Part shown: in pieces, positions 1 to 9,523 of the stretch
Layout: each line of letters starts with the position of its first letter
Numbering within the stretch: position 1 is the stretch's first letter
DNA from: Auanema rhodensis
Taxonomy: Eukaryota > Nematoda > Chromadorea > Rhabditida > Rhabditidae
DNA: 64,000 bases
Assembly: GCA_964057225.1 (NCBI GenBank)
Contig: OZ059900.1
Span: 2,304,501-2,368,500, forward strand
Reading direction: 5' to 3'
Program-made: the position numbers and the translations under genes
Notes under the pieces: model-generated
Seen by the model: only the letters and a program-made list of their open reading frames with translations
Databases searched by the model: none
What the model was told of the DNA's origin: nothing

Positions 1-141
1 TTTAACACCATATACTCACCGATTTTTGGTACAAAATCTGTAATACTCGTAAATTTTGATCATGTTCGTTAAGATTCGAGAATCAAACACACAATACACG
101 AAATAAGTTTATTTTTACAAGTTTGCACTGATATTTATTCA

Positions 142-228
142 TTTTGATCAAAAAAGGTCGAAAATAGAAAGAATTTTTGAAATTTCCGAGTTTTGAGTCC
201 AATTTGGCTAAATCGCTCATATATATGA
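142..228. other. Paired 12-bp palindromes of the unit (first unit shown)
   Basis: TTTTGATCAAAA at 142-153 and TCATATATATGA at 217-228 are each their own reverse complement. They lie about 75 bp apart, and the second overlaps a GATC at 227-230. Both recur at the same place in most units. The first is altered to TTTCATCAAAA in some units (e.g. 7440, 17519, 33841). The second is altered to CATTTATATG (e.g. 5006, 8483), CATATACATG (e.g. 44393, 53083) or CATATATAAG (e.g. 8830, 45088). A third, imperfect one is GATTCGAGAATC at 73-84, five-base arms around GA, present in units that keep the CpG. Short dyads are common in centromeric satellites, but a function here is not shown. Confidence 0.75.
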
Positions 229-347
229 TCAAAAGCATAGTTTTATTGTCTATAACAACAAAAGTCATCAATTAAACGCTAGTGATGTTTAAATACTGAA
301 TTTCGCTCAAATAGCATTACTACACTAAGTATGGTCGTTTTTATGCC

Positions 348-694
348 TTTAACACCATATACTCACCGATTTTTGGTACAAAATCTGTAATACTCGTAAA
401 TTTTGATCATATTCGTTAAGATTTGAGAATCAAACATACAATACACAAAATCAGTCTATTTTTATGAGCTTGCACTGATATATATTCATTTTGATCAAAA
501 AAGGTCGAAAATAGAAAGAATTTTTGAAATTTCCGAGTTTTGAGTCTAATTTGGCTAAATCGCTCATATATATGATCAAAAGCATAGTTTTATTGTCTAT
601 GACAACAAAAGTCATCAATTAAACGCTAGTGATGTTTAAATACTGAATTTCGCTCAAATAGCATTACTACACTAAGTATGGTCGTTTTTATGCC
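348..694 (+). repeat. Representative 347-bp satellite unit
   Basis: Landmarks by position within the unit: start TTTAACACC; GATTTTTGGTAC near 21-32; three GATC sites at about 58, 146 and 227; a 12-bp palindrome TTTTGATCAAAA at 142-153; GGTCGAAAATAGAAAGAA near 156-173; a second 12-bp palindrome TCATATATATGA at 217-228; TACACTAAGTATGGTCG near the 3' end; last bases TTTTTATGCC. Three variable blocks distinguish unit types. The 5' block is CACGAAATAAGT or CACAAAATCAGT near 97-108. The middle block is GAAATTTCC...CTAATTTGG or GAATTTTCC...CCAATTGGG. The 3' block is GTTTTATTG...CATCAATTAAACG or GTTTTACTG...CTTCAAATATAC. Nine CpGs are present where composition predicts about seven. Confidence 0.95.
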
Positions 695-1043
695 TTTAAC
701 ACCATATACTCACCGATTTTTGGTACAAAATCTGTAATACTCGTAAATTTCGATCATATTCGTTAAGATTTGAGAATCAAACATACAATACACAAAATCA
801 GTCTATTTTTATGAGCTTGCACTGATATATATTCATTTTGATCAAAAAAGGTCGAAAATAGAAAGAATTTTTGAAATTTCCGAGTTTTGAGTCTAATTTG
901 GCTAAATCGCTCATATATATGATCAGAAGCATAGGTGTATTGTCTATGACAACAAAAGTCATTAATTAAACACTAATGATGTTTAAATCACTAAATTTCG
1001 CTCTAATAGCATTACTACACTAAGTATGGTCGTTTTTATGCCT

Positions 1044-1349
1044 TTAACACCATATACTCACCGATTTTTGGTACAAAATCTGTGATACTCGTAAATTTTG
1101 ATCATATTCGGTGAGATTCGAGAATCGAACACACAATACACAAAATAAGTCTATTTTTACGAGTTTGCACTGATATTTATTCATTTTGATCAAAAAAGGT
1201 CGAAAATAGAAAGAATTTTTGAATTTTCCGAGTTTTGAGTCTAATTTGGCTAAATCGCTCATATATATGATCAAAAGCATAGTTTTACTGTCTATGATAA
1301 CAAAAGTCTTCAAATATACACTAATAATGTGTAAATCACTGAATTTCAC
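1044..1349 (-). other. Recurrent minus-strand open frame of the unit; not called as a gene
   Basis: This 101-codon frame is the longest form of an open frame found on the minus strand of most units. Usual forms are 55, 61, 62, 67 or 74 codons. Start and length depend on which 3' and 5' blocks the unit carries. The core reads MLLIIYMSDLA followed by LDSKLG and SFYFRPFL. I recognise no domain, signal peptide or catalytic motif. Evidence against coding: changes between units alter residues freely (AKLDSKLGNF versus AQLDSKLGKF), the start and end shift between unit types, and the CATTTATATG units (e.g. near 5226, 8700, 12870) carry an in-frame TAA. In 71% A+T sequence one such frame per unit is not surprising, and every copy inherits it. 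Confidence 0.85.
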
Positions 1350-1738
1350 TCAAATAGCTTTACTACACTAAGTATGGTCGTTTTTATGCCTTTAACACCA
1401 TATACTCACCGATTTTTGGTACAAAATCTGTAATACTCGTAAATTTTGATCATGTTCGTTAAGATTTGAGAATCAAACACACAATACACGAAATAAGTTT
1501 ATTTTTACGAGTTTGCACTGATATTTATTCATTTTGATCAAAAAAGGTCGAAAATAGAAAGAATTTTTGAATTTTCCGAGTTTTGAGTCCAATTGGGCTA
1601 AATCGCTCATATATATGATCAAAAGCATAGTTTCACTGTCTATGATAACAAAAGTCTTCAAATATACACTAGTAATGATTAAATCACTGAATTTCACTCA
1701 AATAGCTTTACTACACTAAGTATGGTCGTTTTTATGCC

Positions 1739-2155
1739 TTTAACACCATATACTCACCGATTTTAGGTACAAAATCTGTAATACTCGTAAATTTTGATCA
1801 TATCCGTTAAGATTCGAGAATCAAACACACAATACACGAAATAAGTTTATTTTTACGAGTTTGCACTGATATTTATTCATTTTGATCAAAAAAGGTCGAA
1901 AATAGAAAGAATTTTTGAATTTTCCGAGTTTGCACTGATATTTATTCATTTTGATCAAAAAAGGTCGAAAATAGAAAGAATTTTTGAATTTTCCGAGTTT
2001 TGAGTCCAATTGGGCTAAATCGCTCATATATATGATCAAAAGCATAGTTTCACTGTCTATGATAACAAAAGTCTTCAAATATACACTACTAATGATTAAA
2101 TCACTGAATTTCACTCAAATAGCATTACTACACTAAGTATGGTCGTTTTTATGCC
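1739..2155 (+). repeat. 417-bp unit with 69-bp internal tandem duplication (copy 1)
   Basis: Bases 1856-1924 are repeated directly at 1925-1993. Each copy starts CGAGTTTGCACTG and runs through GGTCGAAAATAG to GAATTTTC. In a normal unit CGAGTTT occurs twice, once before GCACTG and once before TGAG, 69 bp apart. Misalignment between these two 7-bp direct repeats would produce exactly this duplication. The length is a multiple of three, so the minus-strand frame stays open and grows to 97 codons. The unit is also marked by TTTTAGGTAC. Confidence 0.95.
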
Positions 2156-2849
2156 TTTAACACCATATACTCACCGATTTTTGGTACAAAATCTGTAATA
2201 CTTGTAAATTTTGATCATATTCGTTAAGATTTGAGAATCAAACACATAATACACGAAATAAGTTTATTTTTACAAGTTTGCACTGATATTTATTCATTTT
2301 GATCAAAAAAGGTCGAAAATAGAAAGAATTTTTGAAATTTCCGAGTTTTGAGTCCAATTTGGCTAAATCGCTCATATATATGATCAAAAGCATAGTTTTA
2401 TTGTCTATAACAACAAAAGTCATCAATTAAACGCTAGTGATGTTTAAATACTGAATTTCGCTCAAATAGCATTACTACACTAAGTATGGTCGTTTTTATG
2501 CCTTTAACACCATATACTCACCGATTTTTGGTACAAAATCTGTAATACTCGTAAATTTTGATCATATTCGTTAAGATTTGAGAATCAAACATACAATACA
2601 CAAAATCAGTCTATTTTTATGAGCTTGCACTGATATATATTCATTTTGATCAAAAAAGGTCGAAAATAGAAAGAATTTTTGAAATTTCCGAGTTTTGAGT
2701 CTAATTTGGCTAAATCGCTCATATATATGATCAAAAGCATAGTTTTATTGTCTATGACAACAAAAGTCATCAATTAAACGCTAGTGATGTTTAAATACTG
2801 AATTTCGCTCAAATAGCATTACTACACTAAGTATGGTCGTTTTTATGCC

Positions 2850-3197
2850 TTTAACACCATATACTCACCGATTTTTGGTACAAAATCTGTAATACTCGTA
2901 AATTTTGATCATATCCGTTAAGATTCGAGAATCAAACACACAATACACGAAATAAGTTTATTTTTACGAGTTTGCACTGATATTTATTCATTTTGATCAA
3001 AAAAGGTCGAAAATAGAAAGAATTTTTGAATTTTCCGAGTTTTGAGTCTAATTTGGCTAAATCGCTCATATATATGATCAGAAGCATAGGTGTATTGTCT
3101 ATGACAACAAAAGTCATTAATTAAACACTAATGATGTTTAAATCACTAAATTTCGCTCTAATAGCATTACTACACTAAGTATGGTCGTTTTTATGCC
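2850..3197 (+). repeat. Mosaic unit with a converted 5' half
   Basis: Its 3' part, with the private marker CAGAAGCATAGGTGTATTG, matches its HOR A partner at 695. From about 2906 to 3042, however, it carries CATATCCGTTAAGATTCG, CACGAAATAAGT, TTTACGAG and GAATTTTCC. These belong to the type found at 1739 and 3894. Flanking units on both sides match copy 1, so a tract of roughly 140 bp seems to have been replaced. Gene conversion or a double exchange are the simple explanations. Confidence 0.8.
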
Positions 3198-3893
3198 TTT
3201 AACACCATATACTCACCGATTTTTGGTACAAAATCTGTGATACTCGTAAATTTTGATCATATTCGGTGAGATTCGAGAATCGAACACACAATACACAAAA
3301 TAAGTCTATTTTTACGAGTTTGCACTGATATTTATTCATTTTGATCAAAAAAGGTCGAAAATAGAAAGAATTTTTGAATTTTCCGAGTTTTGAGTCTAAT
3401 TTGGCTAAATCGCTCATATATATGATCAAAAGCATAGTTTTACTGTCTATGATAACAAAAGTCTTCAAATATACACTAATAATGTGTAAATCACTGAATT
3501 TCACTCAAATAGCTTTACTACACTAAGTATGGTCGTTTTTATGCCTTTAACACCATATACTCACCGATTTTTGGTACAAAATCTGTAATACTCGTAAATT
3601 TTGATCATGTTCGTTAAGATTTGAGAATCAAACACACAATACACGAAATAAGTTTATTTTTACGAGTTTGCACTGATATTTATTCATTTTGATCAAAAAA
3701 GGTCGAAAATAGAAAGAATTTTTGAATTTTCCGAGTTTTGAGTCCAATTGGGCTAAATCGCTCATATATATGATCAAAAGCATAGTTTCACTGTCTATGA
3801 TAACAAAAGTCTTCAAATATACACTAGTAATGATTAAATCACTGAATTTCACTCAAATAGCTTTACTACACTAAGTATGGTCGTTTTTATGCC

Positions 3894-4310
3894 TTTAACA
3901 CCATATACTCACCGATTTTAGGTACAAAATCTGTAATACTCGTAAATTTTGATCATATCCGTTAAGATTCGAGAATCAAACACACAATACACGAAATAAG
4001 TTTATTTTTACGAGTTTGCACTGATATTTATTCATTTTGATCAAAAAAGGTCGAAAATAGAAAGAATTTTTGAATTTTCCGAGTTTGCACTGATATTTAT
4101 TCATTTTGATCAAAAAAGGTCGAAAATAGAAAGAATTTTTGAATTTTCCGAGTTTTGAGTCCAATTGGGCTAAATCGCTCATATATATGATCAAAAGCAT
4201 AGTTTCACTGTCTATGATAACAAAAGTCTTCAAATATACACTACTAATGATTAAATCACTGAATTTCACTCAAATAGCATTACTACACTAAGTATGGTCG
4301 TTTTTATGCC
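3894..4310 (+). repeat. 417-bp unit with 69-bp internal tandem duplication (copy 2)
   Basis: The same duplication as in the unit at 1739, here 4011-4079 repeated at 4080-4148, with the same flanking TTTTAGGTAC marker. Its presence in both HOR A copies shows that the 69-bp event happened once and was then copied with the 6-mer. No other 417-bp unit occurs in the window. Confidence 0.95.
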
Positions 4311-5352
4311 TTTAACACCATATACTCACCGATTTTTGGTACAAAATCTGTAATACTTGTAAATTTTGATCATATTCGTTAAGATTTGAGAATCAAACAC
4401 ATAATACACGAAATAAGTCTTTTTTTACAAGTTTGCACTGATATTTATTCATTTTGATCAAAAAAGGTCGAAAATAGAAAGAATTTTTGAAATTTCCGAG
4501 TTTTGAGTCCAATTTGGCTAAATCGCTCATATATATGATCAAAAGCATAGTTCCATTGTCTATAACAACAAAAGTCTTTAATTAAACGCTAGTGATGTTT
4601 TAATACTGAATTTTGCTCAAATAGCATTACTACACTAAGTATGGTCGTTTTTATGCCTTTAACACCATATACTCACCGATTTTTGGTACAAAATCTGTAA
4701 TACTTGTAAATTTCGATCATATTCGTTAAGATTCGAAAATCAAACACACAATACACGAAATAAGTTTATTTTTACAAGTTTGCACTGATATTTATTCATT
4801 TTGATCAAAAAAGGTCGAAAATAGAAAGAATTTTTGAAATTTCCGAGTTTTGAGTCTAATTTGGCTAAATCGCTCATATATATGATCAGAAGCATAGGTG
4901 TATTGTCTATGACAACAAAAGTCATTAATTAAACACTAATGATGTTTAAATCTCTAAATTTCGCTCTAATAGCATTACTACACTAAGTATGGTCGTTTTT
5001 ATACCTTCAACACCATATACTCACCGATTTTTGGTACAAAATCTGTGATACTCGTAAATTTTGATCATATTCGTTAAGATTTGAGAATCAAACACACAAT
5101 ACACAATATCAGTCTATTTTTATGAGCTTGCACTGATATATATTCATTTTGATCAAAAAAGGTCGAAAACAGAAAGAATTTTTGAAATTTCCGAGTTTTG
5201 AGTCTAATTTGGCTAAATCGCTCATTTATATGATCAAAAGCATAGTTTTATTGTCTATGACAACAAAAGTCATCAATTAAACGCTAGTGATGTTTAAATA
5301 CTGATTTTCGCTCAAATAGCATTACTACACTAAGTATGGTCGTTTTTATGCC
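4311..5352 (+). repeat. Three-unit remnant of HOR B (positions 8-9-10)
   Basis: Units start at 4311, 4658 and 5006. Their markers are GTTCCATTG, then GGTGTATTG, then GAAAACAGAAAG with CATTTATATG. The same ordered trio occurs at 7788, 8135 and 8483 in HOR B. Here it passes directly to HOR B position 1 at 5353, skipping positions 11 and 12. The third unit begins with the variant TTCAACACC. Confidence 0.88.
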
Positions 5353-8300
5353 TTTAACACCATATACTCACCGATTTTTGGTACAAAATCTGTAATACTC
5401 GTAAATTTTGATCATATCCGGTGAGATTCGAGAATCAAACACACAATACACGAAATAAGTTTATTTTGACGAGTTTGCACTGGTATTTATTCATTTTGAT
5501 CAAAAAAGGTCGAAAATAGAAAGAATTTTTGAATTTTCCGAGTTTTGAGTCCAATTGGGCTAAATCGCTCATATATATGATCAAAAGCATAGTTTTACTG
5601 TCTATGATAACAAAAGTCTTCAAATATACACTAATAATGATTGAATCACTGATTTTCACTCAAATAGCATTACTACACTAAGTATGGTCGTTTTTATGCC
5701 TTTAACACCATATACTCACCGATTTTTGGTACAAAATCTGTGATACTCGTAAATTTTGGTCATATTCGGTGAGATTCGAGAATCGAACACACAATACACA
5801 AAATAAGTCTATTTTTACGAGTTTGCACTGATATTTATTCATTTTGATCAAAAAAGGTCGAAAATAGAAAGAATTTTTGAATTTTCCGAGTTTTGAGTCC
5901 AATTGGGCTAAATCGCTCATATATATGATCAAAAGCATAGTTTCACTGTCTATGATAACAAAAGTCTTTAAATATACACTAGTAATGATTAAATCACTGA
6001 ATTTCACTCAAATAGCTTTACTACACTAAGTATGGTCGTTTTTATGCCTTTAACACCATATACTCACCGATTTTTGGTACAAAATCTGTAATACTCGTAA
6101 ATTTTGATCATATTCGGTGAGATTCGAGAATCAAACACACAATACACGAAATAAGTTTATTTTGACGAGTTTGCACTGGTATTTATTCATTTTGATCAAA
6201 AAAGGTCGAAAATAGAAAGAATTTTTGAAATTTCCGAGTTTTGAGTCTAATTTGGCTAAATCGCTCATATATATGATCAAAAGCATAGTTTTACTGTCTA
6301 TGATAACAAAAGTCTTCAAATATACACTAATAATGTGTAAATCACTGAATTTCACTCAAATAGCTTTACTACACTAAGTATGGTCGTTTTTATGCCTTTA
6401 ACACCATATACTCACCGATTTTTGGTACAAAATCTGTAATACTCGTAAATTTTGATCATGTTCGTTAAGATTCGAGAATCAAACACACAATACACGAAAT
6501 AAGTCTTTTTTTACAAGTTTGCACTGATATTTATTCATTTTGATCAAAAAAGGTCGAAAATAGAAAGAATTTTTGAATTTTCCGAGTTTTGAGTCCAATT
6601 GGGCTAAATCGCTCATATATATGATCAAAAGCATAGTTTTATTGTCTATGACAACAAAAGTCATCAACTAAACGCTAGTGATGTTTAAATACTGATTTTC
6701 GCTCAAATAGCATTACTACACTAAGTATGGTCGTTTATATGCCTTTAACACCATATACTCACCGATTTTTGGTACAAAATCTGTAATACTCGTAAATTTT
6801 GATCATATCCGGTGAGATTCGAGAATCAAACACACAATACACGAAATAAGTTTATTTTTACGAGTTTGCACTGATATTTATTCATTTTGATCAAAAAAGG
6901 TCGAAAATAGAAAGAATTTTTGAATTTTCCGAGTTTTGAGTCCAATTGGGCTAAATCGCTCATATATATGATCAAAAGCATAGTTTCACTGTCTATGATA
7001 ACAAAAGTCTTCAAATATACACTACTAATGATTAAATCACTGAATTTCACTCAAATAGCATTACTACACTAAGTATGGTCGTTTTTATGCCTTTAACACC
7101 ATATACTCACCGATTTTTGGTACAAAATCTGTAATACTTGTAAATTTTGATCATATTCGTTAAGATTTGAGAATCAAACACATAATACACGAAATAAGTC
7201 TTTTTTTACAAGTTTGCACTGATATTTATTCATTTTGATCAAAAAAGGTCGAAAATAGAAAGAATTTTTGAAATTTCCGAGTTTTGAGTCCAATTGGGCT
7301 AAATCGCTCATATATATGATCAAAAGCATAGTTTCACTGTCTATGATAACAAAAGTCTTCAAATATACACTAGTAATGATTAAATCACTGAATTTCGCTC
7401 TAATAGCATTACTACACTAAGTATGGTCGTTTTTATACCTTCAACACCATATACTCACCGATTTTTGGTACAAAATCTGTGATACTCGTAAATTTTGATC
7501 ATATTCGTTAAGATTTGAGAATCAAACACACAATACACAATATCAGTCTATTTTTATGAGTTTACACTGATATATATTCATTTTCATCAAAAAAGGTCGA
7601 AAATAGAAAGAGTTTTTGAAATTTCCGAGTTTTGAGTCCAATTTGGCTAAATCGCTCATATATATGATCAAAAGCATAGTTTTATTGTCTATGATAACAA
7701 AAGTCTTCAAATATACACTACTAATGATTAAATCACTGAATTTCACTCAAATAGCATTACTACACTAAGTATGGTCGTTTTTATGCCTTTAACACCATAT
7801 ACTCACCGATTTTTGGTACAAAATCTGTAATACTTGTAAATTTTGATCATATTCGTTAAGATTTGAGAATCAAACACATGATACACGAAATAAGTCTTTT
7901 TTTACAAGTTTGCACTGATATTTATTCATTTTGATCAAAAAAGGTCGAAAATAGAAAGAATTTTTGAAATTTCCGAGTTTTGAGTCCAATTTGGCTAAAT
8001 CGCTCATATATATGATCAAAAGCATAGTTCCATTGTCTATAACAACAAAAGTCTTTAATTAAACGCTAGTGATGTTTTAATACTGAATTTTGCTCAAATA
8101 GCATTACTACACTAAGTATGGTCGTTTTTATGCCTTTAACACCATATACTCACCGATTTTTGGTACAAAATCTGTAATACTTGTAAATTTTGATCATATT
8201 CGTTAAGATTCGAAAATCAAACACACAATACACGAAATAAGTTTATTTTTACAAGTTTGCACTGATATTTATTCATTTTGATCAAAAAAGGTCGAAAATA

Positions 8301-9523
8301 GAAAGAATTTTTGAAATTTCCGAGTTTTGAGTCTAATTTGGCTAAATCGCTCATATATATGATCAGAAGCATAGGTGTATTGTCTATGACAACAAAAGTC
8401 ATTAATTAAACACTAATGATGTTTAAATCTCTAAATTTCGCTCTAATAGCATTACTACACTAAGTATGGTCGTTTTTATACCTTCAACACCATATACTCA
8501 CCGATTTTTGGTACAAAATCTGTGATACTCGTAAATTTTGATCATATTCGTTAAGATTTGAGAATCAAACACACAATACACAATATCAGTCTATTTTTAT
8601 GAGCTTGCACTGATATATATTCATTTTGATCAAAAAAGGTCGAAAACAGAAAGAATTTTTGAAATTTCCGAGTTTTGAGTCTAATTTGGCTAAATCGCTC
8701 ATTTATATGATCAAAAGCATAGTTTTATTGTCTATGACAACAAAAGTCATCAATTAAACGCTAGTGATGTTTAAATACTGATTTTCGCTCAAATAGCATT
8801 ACTACACTAAGTATGGTCGTTTTTATGCCTTTAACACCATATACTCACCGATTTTTGGTACAAAATCTGTAATACTTGTAAATTTTGATCATATTCGTTA
8901 AGATTCGAGAATCAAACACATAATACACAAAATAAGTCTAGTTTTACAAGTTTGCACTGATATTTATTCATTTTGATCAAAAAAGGTCGAAAATAGAAAG
9001 AATTTTTGAAATTTCCGAGTTTTGAGTCCAATTTGGCTAAATCGCTCATATATAAGATCAAAAGCATAGTTTTATTGTTTATAACAACAAAAGTCATCAA
9101 TTAAACGCTAGTGATATTTAAATACTGATTTTCGCTCAAGTAGCATTACTACACTAAGTATGGTCGTTTTTATGCCTTTAACACCATATACTCACCGATT
9201 TTTGGTACAAAATCTGTAATACTTGTAAATTTTGATCATATTTGTTAAGATTCGAGAATCGAACATACAATACACAAAATCAGTCTATTTTTATGAGCTT
9301 GCACTGATATATATTCATTTTGATCAAAAAAGGTCGAAAACAGAAAGAATTTTTGAAATTTCCGAGTTTTGAGTCTAATTTGGCTAAATCGCTCATTTAT
9401 ATGATCAAAAGCATAGTTTTATTGTCTATGACAACAAAAGTCATCAATTAAACGCTAGTGATGTTTAAATACTGATTTTCGCTCAAATAGCATTACTACA
9501 CTAAGTATGGTCGTTTTTATGCC
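5353..9523 (+). repeat. HOR B, copy 1: 12-mer of 4171 bp
   Basis: Units start at 5353, 5701, 6049, 6397, 6744, 7092, 7440, 7788, 8135, 8483, 8830 and 9177. Private markers include AAATTTTGGTCAT in unit 2, CGTTTATATGCC at the end of unit 4, TTTCATCAAAA in unit 7, GTTCCATTG in unit 8, GGTGTATTG in unit 9, CATTTATATG in unit 10 and CTCAAGTAGC in unit 11. The same series recurs 4171 bp on. One base is private to this copy: G at 7880 (CACATGATAC where the other copies have CACATAATAC). Unit 12 is chimeric and is listed separately. Confidence 0.95.
9177..9523 (+). repeat. Chimeric unit (HOR B position 12 / position 10)
   Basis: The 5' part (CATATTTGTTAAG, AATCGAACATAC) matches the position-12 unit at 17172. 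From about 9345 onward the unit carries GAAAACAGAAAG and CATTTATATG, private to position 10 (8483). The switch lies within shared sequence between roughly 9265 and 9340. It marks the exchange joining copy 1 to copy 2. Confidence 0.82.

Larger units (their letters stand above)
1..2155 (+). repeat. HOR A, copy 1: 6-mer of 2155 bp
   Basis: Units start at 1, 348, 695, 1043, 1391 and 1739, with lengths 347, 347, 348, 348, 348 and 417. Unit 4 (1043) is marked by CTGTGATACTCG and TTCGGTGAG, and unit 6 by TTTTAGGTAC plus a 69-bp internal duplication. The same order with the same private markers recurs 2155 bp downstream. The first about 90 bases of unit 1 differ from its partner at 2156 (CTCGTAAA versus CTTGTAAA, CATGTTCG versus CATATTCG). 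The duplicated segment therefore probably starts inside unit 1 and not at its edge. Confidence 0.92.
2156..4310 (+). repeat. HOR A, copy 2: 6-mer of 2155 bp
   Basis: Units start at 2156, 2503, 2850, 3198, 3546 and 3894. They match copy 1 at every diagnostic site I compared except in the 5' part of the first unit and in the unit at 2850, which carries a different 5' half. The match does not continue into a third copy: the unit at 4311 follows the 2156 type only to about 4418 and then changes to a type belonging to HOR B. Confidence 0.92.

Noticed and set aside
65-80. CENP-B box-like TTCG...CGAG motif
   Set aside because: The vertebrate box core needs TTCG, seven bases with a fixed A, then CGGG. 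Here the spacer is eight bases, the last part is CGAG, and many units have lost either CpG. The likeness is too weak to call.
217-228. TATA box / promoter at TCATATATATGA
   Set aside because: It recurs in most units as a palindrome with no adjacent gene, initiator or other promoter element. A+T-rich chance matches are expected.
1-347. Unit as a dimer of two related halves of about 174 bp
   Set aside because: Comparing the two halves by eye gives only scattered short matches such as TTTTGATCA and ATGATCA, with no collinear similarity.
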